A stretch of 40,384 nucleotides of DNA from Lysobacterales bacterium (GCA_019187485.1 JABAQR010000051.1:1-40384), one strand, 5' to 3'; shown: positions 1-13,557, numbered from the stretch's first letter. Made by a program: numbers and translations. The notes: generated from the letters alone by a model not told the origin.

Positions 1-232
1 CCTGCTCCACCAACGTCCCTGCGATTCCCGCGAGTTCCGGCGGCGGCAAGGCCTCGACGTGGCCCGCTGCGGGGTTCAGTCCCTCCAATCCGTTCAGCGC
101 GGAATATCGCCAGGATTCGACCCGCCGGTCCGGCAGGCCCGCCGCCGCGAATGTGGCGCGCGCCGCGGCCGCCTGCGCATCCGCGGGCGCCGGCAGCGCC
201 GCGAGCAGGCGTTCGGCGAGCGCGGCACTCAT
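1..232 (-). CDS. sufD: SufD, Fe-S cluster assembly scaffold subunit (N-terminal part, cut by window edge)
   Basis: First 77 codons of SufD, which with SufB and SufC forms the SufBC2D scaffold that builds and transfers Fe-S clusters in the cytoplasm. What is visible is an Ala-rich amphipathic N-terminus followed by LPDRRVESWRYSALNGL. That matches the conserved SufD pattern in which a short helix ends in a Pro-x-x-Arg-x-Glu-x-Trp-Arg-Tyr segment before the beta-helix domain. The ATG at 232 overlaps the sufC stop in an ATGA arrangement, so translation is probably coupled to sufC. The rest of the gene lies beyond position 1. Identity is supported by this motif and by the operon position directly after sufC; the SufD-specific C-terminus cannot be seen. 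Confidence 0.88.
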   Translation of the reverse strand, partial: MSAALAERLLAALPAPADAQAAAARATFAAAGLPDRRVESWRYSALNGLEGLNPAAGHVEALPPPELAGIAGTLVEQ

Positions 233-990
233 GCCGCACCCCCGATCCGGCGCTCGCGTACCCAGGCGTAGCCATGCTCTTCGAGTTGCAGCGCGAGCCC
301 ATGACCGCCGCTCTCGACGATGCGTCCGTCGGCGAGCACGTGCACTCGATCCGGCACGATGTAGTCGAGCAGGCGTTGGTAGTGGGTGATCACGAGGAAG
401 CCGCGCTCGGGCGAACGCAGCCGGTTGACGCCGTCGGCAACCAGCTTCAACGCGTCGATGTCGAGGCCGGAATCGGTCTCGTCGAGGATGCCGAGGCGCG
501 GCTCCAGCATTGCCATCTGGAAGATCTCGTTGCGCTTCTTTTCGCCGCCCGAGAAGCCTTCGTTGACCGCACGGTGCAGCAGGTCTTCCGAGATCGACAG
601 CACCTTGAGCTTTTCCCTCGTCAGCTTCAGGAACTGCATCGAATCCACCTCGGGCTCGCCGCGGAAGCGCCGCTGCGCGTTCAGCGCGGCCTTCAGGAAG
701 TAGGTGTTGTTGACCCCGGGAATCTCGACCGGGTACTGGAAAGCGAGGAACACACCCTTGGCCGCGCGCTCCTCCGGCGGCAGCGCCAGCAGGTCCTCAC
801 CGAGATAGCGCACACTGCCGGCGGTGATCTCGTAACCTTCCCGCCCGGCGAGTACATGGCCGAGCGTGGACTTGCCCGAGCCATTCGGGCCCATGATCGC
901 GTGCACCTCGCCGGCGTTCACGGTCAGCGTGAGGCCCTTGAGGATGGTTTTGCCCGCCACGCGCGCGTGCAGGTCGGTGATTTCGAGCAT
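229..990 (-). CDS. sufC: SufC, Fe-S assembly ATPase
   Basis: A 253-aa ABC-type ATPase, the usual length for SufC. It powers conformational change of the SufBC2D scaffold in the cytoplasm; it is not a membrane transporter subunit. Walker A is GPNGSGKST at about residues 34-42, the ABC signature is FSGGEKKRNE, and Walker B with the catalytic Glu is LGILDETDSGLD, where the SufC-typical Asp-Glu-Thr-Asp-Ser is clear. I place the start at the ATG at 990, giving MLEITDLHARV, the normal SufC N-terminus. The reading frame continues 16 codons upstream to 1038, but that extension does not resemble the family. It follows sufB after a 141-nt gap holding two hairpins and overlaps sufD by 4 nt. Confidence 0.97.
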   Translation of the reverse strand: MLEITDLHARVAGKTILKGLTLTVNAGEVHAIMGPNGSGKSTLGHVLAGREGYEITAGSVRYLGEDLLALPPEERAAKGVFLAFQYPVEIPGVNNTYFLKAALNAQRRFRGEPEVDSMQFLKLTREKLKVLSISEDLLHRAVNEGFSGGEKKRNEIFQMAMLEPRLGILDETDSGLDIDALKLVADGVNRLRSPERGFLVITHYQRLLDYIVPDRVHVLADGRIVESGGHGLALQLEEHGYAWVRERRIGGAA

Positions 991-1067
991 TGCGATGTCC
1001 TTACTAAACTTGTGTGCCTGGAAGCGTGGCTCCGTCACGCTCTCCAGTTGCTCGGTGCCTGCGTCCG

Positions 1068-1131
1068 GCCCGCAAGCGCAGCTTGCGGGCGTTCGCCCCC
1101 ACGCACCGCATGCGGCGCGAGCAGTGGGGGC
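1068..1131. repeat. Two adjacent hairpins in the sufB-sufC gap (REP-like)
   Basis: The 141-nt gap between sufB and sufC contains two perfect inverted repeats. The first has a 10-bp stem, 1068-1077 against 1081-1090 (GCCCGCAAGC and its complement), with a 3-nt loop. The second has an 8-bp stem, 1095-1102 against 1124-1131 (GCCCCCAC), whose loop contains the 10-bp palindrome CCGCATGCGG at 1106-1115. Neither is followed by a T-run on the minus strand, so they do not look like intrinsic terminators. Intergenic placement and structure resemble REP-type elements or an mRNA-processing site that adjusts sufC-sufD expression relative to sufB. Function is inference. Confidence 0.5.
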
Positions 1132-2590
<1,459 letters not shown>

Positions 2591-2604
<14 letters not shown>

Positions 2605-3076
2605 GGCCACTCGCTTCCGGGAGTCGTCCGTTTGAAGCCACCCGCTCGACGCTGACGCGCGGCTGCCACTGGCGCGGTGGGGCGGCCATGTCGGCGAGCG
2701 TGATCGCGCGCAGCGCGCCCTCGACCGCGGCGCTGATCTTGCGCAAGTTGTTCGACACCGTGCAGTAGCTCTCGCGCTGGCAGAGGCCGCTGTGGATGCT
2801 GCACTCGGTCATGCCGAGCGGGCCCTCGATGGCAACCACGATGTCGGCGATGCTGATCGCACCCGCCGTCCGCGCCAGCCGGTAACCGCCGGTGGCGCCG
2901 CGTGTCGAGCTGACCAGGCCGACCTGTGCCAGTTGCTTGAGCAACTTGGACACCGTCGGACCCTCCAGCCGCGTGCGCTCGGCGAGCGCCTGCGCCGACA
3001 ACTGGCGCGCAGGCTCCTCGGCCAGGCAAGCCATCAGCACGGTCGCATAGTCGGCGAGCTTGGACAGACGGAACAT
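2591..3076 (-). CDS. Rrf2-family SUF system regulator
   Basis: A 161-aa Rrf2-type transcription factor of the group found as first gene of gammaproteobacterial suf operons. The N-terminus [19 protein letters not shown] is the usual Rrf2 opening. A winged helix follows ([27 protein letters not shown], then [13 protein letters not shown]). Three cysteines at about residues 92, 99 and 105 ([15 protein letters not shown]) sit where IscR has its cluster ligands C92, C98 and C104, so it probably senses Fe-S status. The spacing here is C-x6-C-x5-C. The C-terminal tail, about 30 residues past the wing, is unremarkable. It is the first gene of the operon and overlaps sufB. A GTAC-N7-GTAC element over its own -10 suggests autoregulation (inference). 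Confidence 0.93.
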
Positions 3077-3100
3077 CGAGGGTGGCGGCAAATCGATACA

Positions 3101-3138
3101 GTACGAAAATAGTACCAATTCGATGAACCCGCGATCAA
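3101..3138 (-). promoter_or_regulatory. Candidate suf operon promoter with overlapping regulator operator
   Basis: On the minus strand, TTGATC (3138-3133) and TACTAT (3114-3109) are separated by 18 nt, a good sigma-70 pair ending 32 nt before the regulator ATG at 3076. GTAC occurs at 3101-3104 and 3112-3115 (GTAC-N7-GTAC, an inverted repeat). It overlaps the -10, a position where a bound Rrf2 protein would block transcription. The -35 is only 6 nt from the fumC stop, so the promoter occupies the short fumC-suf gap. Promoter elements are seen; operator function is inferred. Confidence 0.5.
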
Positions 3139-3144
3139 CCTCCT

Positions 3145-4554
<1,410 letters not shown>

Positions 4555-4689
4555 CGGATCGACTCCGTCGTGCGGAACCACGATTGTGCAACAGCGCCGC
4601 GCACGCCGAATCGACGACCGCGGGCGGCACGCCGCTCTTGCGCACCGGATCGAAACGTCCGTGCCTCGCGCTGTGCTAGCCTGCGCGCG

Positions 4690-4856
4690 CCGCGTGGGAG
4701 AGACCGGATTCGTCCGGCGCCGAAGGAGCAACCGCCCCGGAAACTCTCAGGCCAAAGGACCGCGCGGCTGCGGGTACATCTGGAAAGAGACGCTGCGGAA
4801 AAGGCGTCCGCCGAAGGGGTCACGCTCTCAGGCACAGCGACAGATGGGGCCGAAAC
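4690..4856 (+). promoter_or_regulatory. Tandem glycine riboswitch upstream of gcvP
   Basis: Two consecutive glycine aptamers are recognisable by their conserved cores. Aptamer 1 (about 4690-4772) has GGGAGAGACC, then CGCCGAAGGAGCAA, then AACTCTCAGGCCAAAGGACC. Aptamer 2 (about 4773-4856) has TCTGGAAAGAGA, then CGCCGAAGGGGTCA, then GCTCTCAGGCACAGCGACAG. This is the classic cooperative gcvT-type architecture. About 42 nt separate the second aptamer from the gcvP start. No hairpin followed by a T-run is seen there, only a small GGCGC/GCGCC hairpin (4859-4871), so control may be translational. A weak extended -10 (TGCTAGCCT, about 4674-4682) could be the promoter. Confidence 0.95.
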
Positions 4857-4898
4857 GAGGCGCTGCGCGCCCGCCCTGCCCTGTCCGCCGGAGTTCCC

Positions 4899-7754
<2,856 letters not shown>

Positions 7755-7907
7755 GCGCGCAGGCGGGACCTCGTTCGCCCGCGCCGGTCCGATTCCGCCG
7801 CGTCCGGAGAGGCGCGGGAGTTGGAAGGATCCGCCTCGATTTGCCCGCTTCGGTTCCGAGCGAGGTGTTCGCGTCCCATCCCTCGCGGCTCGCTCCTCTT
7901 GCGAAGC

Positions 7908-9638
7908 TCAGTCGAAGCGCCGGCAATCGTGCAGGCCGCAGCGGCGCAGTACCCGAAATGCGAGCACGCGCGGACGGGCGGGTGTTGCCTGCCAGCCCCA
8001 CAGTTCGGCGGCCACGGACTGGTCGATGTGGCCTTCGACCAGTCGCGGCGCGGTCCCGGCCCGACGCCCGACCAGAACGAAAGGTTGATCCGCGGGCGCT
8101 TGCAGCCGATAGCCCCCGTTCGCGGCGAGCAGCTCCAGCCATTCCGCACGCGCCAGGATCTTGAAGTAATTGCGGTCCAGGCCTTCGAGATTGCCGCGTC
8201 GGAATGGCTTTTGACGAACCACCAGGCCGCTCGTCAACATCCAGAAATCACCCGCTCGCACCGAGCCGAGGCCGAAGTCCAGTGTGCTTCGCAGCTGGCG
8301 GACGCTGCCGGATCGATAGCCATACAGGATGGCGATCGTGGCCGGCATCAGGTGCGTGATCCGGTGATAGCGGTCGGCGAAGAATGCGCCGGGTTCGGGC
8401 GCCACGAAGCTCAGCGGATCTCCACCAAAAATGCTGCCCTGGAACTGCGCGTGCACAGGCAGTGGCTCCAGGAAATCGAGCACCGCGTGCCGGTAGTAGG
8501 GCCGCGACAGGCGCATCGCTTCCAGCACGGTCAATGTCAGACCAGCCAGCAGACCTGCCAACATCAGCGCGCGTAGCGGAGTTCCCAGCGCCAGGAGACC
8601 GCGCAGCGGACGCACGCACAGCACCGCATTCAGAGGCGCGAGGAAGGCCAGGTAACGCACTTCCTTGAAGCTGGTCCAGTGCAAGGCGAGAACCAGAAAC
8701 AGCCAGCTCAGCGCGATCAGGCGTTCCAAGCGACTGCCACGGCGCAACGCCATCGCCAGCCCCGGCAACAATAGTGCGACGCACAGCGGACCGTAGGCCC
8801 AGAGGTTGCGGGCATAGGTTCCGATGGCGAAAACCGCCGCCGCACCGCCTTCCTTGTCGTACATTCCGGATATCGCCTGGATCTGCAACCAGGGTCTGAT
8901 CCACCACGGCGAATCGGTGTACGGAACCGCCAGCGCAAGGCCGTAGCACAGCCAAGTCAGTACACCGCTGACGACGGCGGCCGAGCAGAGCGTGGAGTAG
9001 CGCTTGCGCAAGAGTCGCCATTCGCCGCCCAGGCGCAGCGCCAGCGGCATCGCCAGGACGATGGCGACCCACAGCAGGGCATAGGTCTGCTTCAACATCG
9101 GCAAGATCGCGCCGACGAGGGCCAGCAAGACCCAACGCCCCACGCTGGGCACCTGCATGTGGCGATCCACCAGGTACAGCATCCACAGCACCAGGACCGC
9201 GGGTGCGATGTCGAAACTGATGAACGGGGCATAGCTGGCGAACACCGGCGTCAGCAACGCAGCCAACCAGGCGAGCGCACTGACGCCGTCGCGACCGTGT
9301 ATGCGCGCAAGCAGGCTCCAGCTCGCGGCCAGGCTGCACAGCACCGCGATGGCCATCGTCAGGTGCGCCGGACGGACATCCAGCGGATGCAGCTCCAGCG
9401 CACGCACCAGCAGTTGTGCGGGAATCAGCAGCAGCGCAGGCAACGGGCCACCGTTGAAGGAATGCTCGGTCCGTTCCCCGAGGAAATACGGGACATTCGA
9501 GAGCGTGCCATAGCCATCCTCGGACTCGATGTTGACGGTGGCCGCAGCCCACGCCAGCCAACCGCCCACCGCCAGCAGCGCCACCGCCACCGTGCGCGTG
9601 CCAATCTGTCCGGTGCGTAATTCTGTTGGGTTGCCCAA
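7908..9638 (-). CDS. Polytopic glycosyltransferase-like membrane protein (GT39/ArnT-like fold)
   Basis: About 576 aa with an N-terminal half of some 10-12 hydrophobic helices and a soluble C-terminal part, the layout of PMT/ArnT-type transferases that use lipid-linked sugar donors at the periplasmic face. An acidic motif ESEDGYGTLSNVPYFLGE follows the first helix where GT-C enzymes carry their catalytic Asp/Glu loop. Further helices include LTMAIAVLCSLAASWSLLA, WVLLALVGAILPMLKQTYA and LIALSWLFLVLALHWTSF. No ATG gives a sensible N-terminus. I chose the TTG at 9638 (LGNPTELRTGQIGTRT before the first helix); GTG codons at 9590 or 9746 are alternatives. It lies 185 nt downstream of the TauE-like gene on the same strand. 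The acceptor is unknown. Confidence 0.72.
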   Translation of the reverse strand: MGNPTELRTGQIGTRTVAVALLAVGGWLAWAAATVNIESEDGYGTLSNVPYFLGERTEHSFNGGPLPALLLIPAQLLVRALELHPLDVRPAHLTMAIAVLCSLAASWSLLARIHGRDGVSALAWLAALLTPVFASYAPFISFDIAPAVLVLWMLYLVDRHMQVPSVGRWVLLALVGAILPMLKQTYALLWVAIVLAMPLALRLGGEWRLLRKRYSTLCSAAVVSGVLTWLCYGLALAVPYTDSPWWIRPWLQIQAISGMYDKEGGAAAVFAIGTYARNLWAYGPLCVALLLPGLAMALRRGSRLERLIALSWLFLVLALHWTSFKEVRYLAFLAPLNAVLCVRPLRGLLALGTPLRALMLAGLLAGLTLTVLEAMRLSRPYYRHAVLDFLEPLPVHAQFQGSIFGGDPLSFVAPEPGAFFADRYHRITHLMPATIAILYGYRSGSVRQLRSTLDFGLGSVRAGDFWMLTSGLVVRQKPFRRGNLEGLDRNYFKILARAEWLELLAANGGYRLQAPADQPFVLVGRRAGTAPRLVEGHIDQSVAAELWGWQATPARPRVLAFRVLRRCGLHDCRRFD

Positions 9639-9823
9639 TCTCGGCTGTCCATGCGGCCCGGTCCATGTACTACCACAGGCGCCGCCAGCGTGCCGGTACG
9701 GTGACGTGTCCGTTCCCGGCGTACGATGCGCAGCAGTTTCGCGCACAGACGAGCGCGCTCGGAGCTTCGTGATCCGCGCAGGATCGACCTCAAGGATCGT
9801 GGGCTGCGCTCGCAGTGAATGGC

Positions 9824-10606
9824 TCAGAGCCAGCCGAGCAGCAGTCCGCCGCCGACCAGCATCAGGCAGGCCGCGACCAGCTTCTGCACCTGCGGCATGC
9901 GCACCTTGCGCAAGCGGTGGGTACCCAACCATGCGCCGGCGATGGCGCTGATGCAGGCGATCACGATCAGCAACGGCATCCCCGCCGGCGCGCCTTCAAG
10001 CGCCACCCATTGCGCAGGTCCGTACCACGCGAGCCGGGTCAGGTCGATCATGACCGCGATCGCGACGCCGGTGGCGACGAAGGCACTGGCGTCGAGTCCG
10101 CACTTGACCAGGAACATCGAACGGAGTGCCCCCTGGTTGCCGCACAGGCCACCGAAGAAGCCGCTCAGCAGGCCGCCGAGCGGCATCCAGCGCGACGACA
10201 GACGCGCCTCCCGTATCCGCGGGTGGCCCTCGATCAGCACGAAGGCCAGGATCAGCGCGCCGACCACCGCCTTGACCGGTTCCACCGCGAGCTCGCGCCC
10301 GGCCAGGGTATATCGAAACCAGGGCGGCAGGTGCGCCAGTTCGCTCAGCAGACAGGCGCCGGCGAAGGCCGCGGGCAACGCAGTGGGCAGGAAATGCAGC
10401 AGCACGCGACGGTCCGCGTGGCGTGCCAGCAGAGCACCCTTGAACAGGTTGTTCGCCAGATGCACCAGCGCGGTCGCCGCGATCGCCAGTGGCAGCGGAA
10501 CGAACAGTGCGAAGGCCGGCATCAGCAGGGTGCCGAGGCCGAAACCCGAGTAGAAGGTGAGCAGCGAGGCGCCGAAGGCGACGACCGCGATCAGAAGTGT
10601 TTCCAT
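9824..10606 (-). CDS. TauE/SafE family membrane permease
   Basis: A 260-aa inner membrane protein with about 7-8 predicted helices and the two-fold repeat typical of TauE/SafE (sulfite exporter/anion permease) proteins. The first repeat opens with METLLIAVVAFGASLLTFYSGFGLGTLLMPAF. The second carries PLGGLLSGFFGGLCGNQGALRSMFL, containing the family's Gly-rich G-x-x-x-G-x-x-G-x-x-G-A motif. Such proteins are assigned to export or uptake of sulfite, sulfoacetate or other small organosulfur anions; the substrate here cannot be told. Start is the ATG at 10606, which gives a clean N-in hydrophobic helix. The gene precedes the glycosyltransferase-like gene on the same strand. A functional link between them is not evident. 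Confidence 0.88.
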   Translation of the reverse strand: METLLIAVVAFGASLLTFYSGFGLGTLLMPAFALFVPLPLAIAATALVHLANNLFKGALLARHADRRVLLHFLPTALPAAFAGACLLSELAHLPPWFRYTLAGRELAVEPVKAVVGALILAFVLIEGHPRIREARLSSRWMPLGGLLSGFFGGLCGNQGALRSMFLVKCGLDASAFVATGVAIAVMIDLTRLAWYGPAQWVALEGAPAGMPLLIVIACISAIAGAWLGTHRLRKVRMPQVQKLVAACLMLVGGGLLLGWL

Positions 10607-10880
10607 GCCGGGATCATGCGCGCTGCGCAGACGGGGCGCAGCGACATCCGTGGTGCGAGCGCGATTCGACGCGGTCCTGCTCGCTGGATCCCTCGGGGCG
10701 GATCGCCACGCGGACCAATTCGCCGACGATGGCGACGCGGGCGTGATTGTGGGCACGAGAATCAGCGAACGCTGCCTGCATCACGTTGCAGCGACACGGG
10801 CGAAGCGTGCACCTATCGTTTCGTCGCATCAAGCGCAACCTGCACCCCGTCCAGGCGGGCCAGAACGTCCACTCCCCGGC

Positions 10881-11083
10881 GTGCTCGAAGTACCCGAGCA
10901 GGCGATCATCGAGTTGCTGGTCAACGCGCTGATCCACCGCGACTACTTCACCAGCGCCTCGATCCGCCTGCCGATCTTCGCCGACCGCATCGAGATCATC
11001 TGCCCGACAACCTGAGCACCGAGCAGATTCGGCAAGGCAGGTCGAACCGGCACAATCCGACCCTGACCGATCACGCCGTGACG
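10881..11083 (+). pseudogene. Decayed fragment of an AlbA_2/HATPase_c_4 (RecG-like ATP-binding) protein
   Basis: The plus strand encodes VLEVPEQAIIELLVNALIHRD and then YFTSASIRLPIFADRIEIIC, the conserved Glu-Ala-x-x-Asn-Ala-x-x-His-Arg-Asp-Tyr block of HATPase_c_4 domains in putative DNA-binding or transcriptional regulator ATPases. Right after IEIIC the frame changes. In the next frame DNLSTEQIRQGRSNRHNPTL continues the same family pattern (Leu-Pro-x-x-Leu-T/S-x-Glu, then Asn-Arg/His-Asn-Pro). The Ser-Pro-Gly-x-Leu-Pro linker expected between them has been lost at about 11008-11012. No upstream DNA-binding domain or downstream part remains, so this is a remnant. It lies just 3' of tRNA-Glu, a common integration position. 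The flanking 10607-10880 holds nothing I recognise. Confidence 0.75.
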
Positions 11084-11183
11084 ACCAATGTGGCGCCTTC
11101 AAGAAGGGCGCACCTTGGGTCGCTGCTGCGGCCGCCTGGACGGCCGAAAAGGTGTGAGGAAATCAGACCGGACATTCCCCATA

Positions 11184-11213
11184 AAACAAAAAGGCCACCC
11201 TTTCGGAAGGCCT
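11184..11213 (-). terminator. Rho-independent terminator of the tRNA-Ala/tRNA-Glu unit
   Basis: On the minus strand AGGCCTTCC-GAAA-GGGTGGCCT (11213-11192) forms a stem with a GAAA tetraloop and one internal mismatch. It is followed by a T-rich tract (TTTTTGTTT, 11192-11184). It sits 16 nt after the 3' CCA of tRNA-Glu, as expected for the end of this transcript. Confidence 0.85.
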
Positions 11214-11229
11214 AAGTCATTGTTTTTAT

Positions 11230-11305
11230 TGGCGTCCCCACGGGGATTCGAACCCCGGTTACTGCCGTGAAAGGGCGGTGTCCTAGGCCTCTAGACGATG
11301 GGGAC
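11230..11305 (-). tRNA. tRNA-Glu (anticodon TTC)
   Basis: A 76-nt tRNA with encoded CCA. Acceptor GTCCCCA pairs with TGGGGAC, the anticodon arm is CCGCC-CTTTCAC-GGCGG with anticodon TTC, and the T-arm carries GGTTCGAATCC. It lies 11 nt downstream of tRNA-Ala on the same strand and probably shares its promoter; a terminator follows. Confidence 0.97.
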
Positions 11306-11316
11306 TCTGGGTGCTT

Positions 11317-11392
<76 letters not shown>

Positions 11393-11407
11393 ACGGCTGA
11401 GTCCGCC

Positions 11408-11437
11408 AAAATATCTGCGGAATGGTTGCAGTGTCAA
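11408..11437 (-). promoter_or_regulatory. Sigma-70 promoter of the tRNA-Ala/tRNA-Glu unit
   Basis: A perfect -35 TTGACA (11437-11432) and a -10 TATTTT (11413-11408) with an 18-nt spacer. The GC-rich discriminator GGCGGACTC follows, as is usual for stable-RNA promoters under growth-rate or stringent control. The remaining 11438-11676 up to pilU shows no gene I can support. Confidence 0.85.
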
Positions 11438-11676
11438 GCCGCTGCTGCAACGCGATTGCTACCCGACCGTCGACTGTGCCTGCACGACGAGTGCATTCGA
11501 CTCGGACGACACCAGTTCGGGCATCGCGGCTCAGAGGTGGCCGGGGATCCTGCCGGCCCGTGCGCACGAGACGGATGGCCAACGCCAGGTCACGCTACAG
11601 TCGCAACGCACGCGACGCATCGCGATTGCCATCGACACCGATGGCGCAGTCCGGGCCGGCAGGCAGGCGCGCACCG

Positions 11677-12837
11677 TCATCGACCGCGCTCCGAACCGGC
11701 CTTCCCATACATGAAACCGGTATCTGTCGGCGGATCCTCGATCTCCTCCATTTCGAGACCGCCGGCTTCGCCGGTCGGAGTCGTCAGGCGGATGCGCAGG
11801 GCAAGGTCGGTGCGCGAATCGGCGTTGTCCAGGGCCTCGTCGTAGCCGATGCGGCCGTCCCGATAGAGCCGGTACAGGGACTCATCGAAGGTGAGCATGC
11901 CGAGGTCAATGCCTTGCTTCATCGCGTCCTTGAGCAGGTCAATCTCGCCCTTGGAAATCAGGTCGGCGACGTAGGGCGTGCGTAGCATCAGCTCGACCGC
12001 CGGCAGACGCTTGCCATCGACCCCGCGGACCAGGCGCATCGACACCACCGCCTGCAGGTTGAGCGAGAGGTCGACCAGCAACTGGCGGCGGGCGCTGTCC
12101 GGGAAGAAGTTGATGATGCGGTCCAAGGCCTGATTCGCATTGTTCGCGTGCAGCGTCGACAGGCACAGGTGACCGGTTTCGGCGTAGGCGATCGCATGCT
12201 TCATGATCTCGCGGTCGCGGATCTCGCCGATCATGATCACGTCCGGCGCCTCGCGCATTGCGTTTTTCAAGGCGTTCTCGTAAGACAGGGTGTCGAGCCC
12301 GATCTCGCGCTGATCGACGATCGAGCGGCGGTGCCGGTGCAGGTACTCGATCGGTTCCTCGATGGTCAGGATGTGGCCGGTGCGCATCTGGTTGCGGTAG
12401 TCGATCATCGACGCCAGCGTGGTCGACTTGCCCGAGCCGGTGCTGCCCACCACCAGCACCAGCCCGCGTGGCAGCATGATCAGATCCTTGAGCTTCTCCG
12501 GCAGGTTCAGTTGCTCCAGTGAGGGAATCTCCTGGGTGATGTAGCGCACCGCGATCGCGACTTCGCCGCGTTGGCGATAGATGTTGATGCGAAAGCGCCC
12601 GATGTTGGGCAGCGCCAGCGCCAGATTCATCTCGAGCGCGGCCTCGTAGTCGCGTTGCTGCTGCTCGCTCATCACCCCGAAGGCCATCGCGCGGACCTGC
12701 TCGCCACTGAGCGGGACATCGCCGAGGTGCACGGTGTTGCCCTCGATCTTGATCGACGGCGGCGCGCCGGCGCTGAAGAAACAGTCCGAGGCCTTCTGGC
12801 GCGCCATCAGTTGCAGGTAGCTGTTCAGATCCCGCAT
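11677..12837 (-). CDS. pilU: PilU, type IV pilus retraction ATPase
   Basis: A 386-aa hexameric secretion-type ATPase of the PilT/PilU branch. PilU assists PilT in depolymerising the pilus for twitching motility, acting at the cytoplasmic base of the machine. Visible are the PAS-like N-terminal domain (residues about 1-110), Walker A VVGSTGSGKSTTLASM, Asp box ILTIEEPIEYLHRH, Walker B APDVIMIGEIRDREIM, and His box ETGHLCLSTLHANNANQALDR. Length and the long C-terminal tail with MEEIEDPPTD favour PilU over the roughly 345-aa PilT. The ATG at 12837 has GGGGAG just upstream. pilT, its usual neighbour, is not adjacent here; the tRNA unit lies beyond its 3' end. Confidence 0.93.
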   Translation of the reverse strand: MRDLNSYLQLMARQKASDCFFSAGAPPSIKIEGNTVHLGDVPLSGEQVRAMAFGVMSEQQQRDYEAALEMNLALALPNIGRFRINIYRQRGEVAIAVRYITQEIPSLEQLNLPEKLKDLIMLPRGLVLVVGSTGSGKSTTLASMIDYRNQMRTGHILTIEEPIEYLHRHRRSIVDQREIGLDTLSYENALKNAMREAPDVIMIGEIRDREIMKHAIAYAETGHLCLSTLHANNANQALDRIINFFPDSARRQLLVDLSLNLQAVVSMRLVRGVDGKRLPAVELMLRTPYVADLISKGEIDLLKDAMKQGIDLGMLTFDESLYRLYRDGRIGYDEALDNADSRTDLALRIRLTTPTGEAGGLEMEEIEDPPTDTGFMYGKAGSERGR

Positions 12838-12975
12838 TGGTGCTCCCCGGCAATGGCATTCGTGCGCTTGGCATTTTCCGCGAGAACCGGCGAGTCGGAT
12901 TGACCTGGATTCAGGCCGGCGGCGCGGCGTGCGCGCAAGCTGCCCGCAGTCCCCCTCATTCCGCGCGGAGCAGCC

Positions 12976-13557
12976 ATGACTTTCGCTTTCAGCGATTCGC
13001 AACGCCAGCAGCTCTTCGACGGACTCGGGCGCAGCGACAGCGGCGCCTGGCACCTGACCGGGGACGTGGAACTGGCGCTGTCCGCATACGGCGGCGGCGA
13101 TGCCGTCGCCCGGGCGAACTCTGCCGCGGTACTGGACGCGGCCTTCGCGCACACGCTCGGGCAGCTGCGCTGCTTGCGCGAGGATCTCTACGCGCTGCCG
13201 GAGCGCGCCCAGGAACTGGCTGCGCTGGGCCGCTTCGGCGGCGACCAGGCCATCGATCTGACGCGGCTCGCGCACAGCGCCGGCGATGCGCTGGACCGCC
13301 TCGGGGCGCGTCTTTCCAGTCTCGCCCGTCGCGAGGGCGTGGCTGCGGCCGGGCCCTGCGCGGACGCCGAGCGATTCGTGCGTGCCGTCGCTCAGGCCTA
13401 CCGCAACCGCCTGAACATCAAGCCGACCGCCGATGGCCCCTTCCGGCAATTCCTGGATGTGCTGTTCCATCTGGTGCAGAGGCGTCACGCCGACATCGAC
13501 GAGCTCGCGCGTGTGCTCGATACGTCCAGACTGGCGCGAATCCTGGGACTGGATTGA
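12976..13557 (+). CDS. Unrecognised 193-aa protein
   Basis: Not recognised. The protein is predicted soluble and mostly helical, with no signal peptide or membrane segment. It is rich in Ala, Arg and Leu and has five Asp or Glu clusters spaced through amphipathic helices. The most distinctive stretch is AYRNRLNIKPTADGPFRQFL near residue 150, which looks conserved in character (an Asn-Ile-Lys-Pro-Thr turn followed by a hydrophobic helix). A short C-terminal helix ends in ARILGLD. The ATG at 12976 has GGAG at 12963-12966, so translation is plausible. It diverges from pilU across 138 nt. No functional call is justified. Confidence 0.7.
   Translation: MTFAFSDSQRQQLFDGLGRSDSGAWHLTGDVELALSAYGGGDAVARANSAAVLDAAFAHTLGQLRCLREDLYALPERAQELAALGRFGGDQAIDLTRLAHSAGDALDRLGARLSSLARREGVAAAGPCADAERFVRAVAQAYRNRLNIKPTADGPFRQFLDVLFHLVQRRHADIDELARVLDTSRLARILGLD

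Noticed and set aside
9824-9932. Extension of the glycosyltransferase-like frame upstream to an ATG at 9932
   Set aside because: It would overlap the TauE/SafE gene by 109 nt and adds an Ala/Arg/Gly-rich stretch unlike any family N-terminus.
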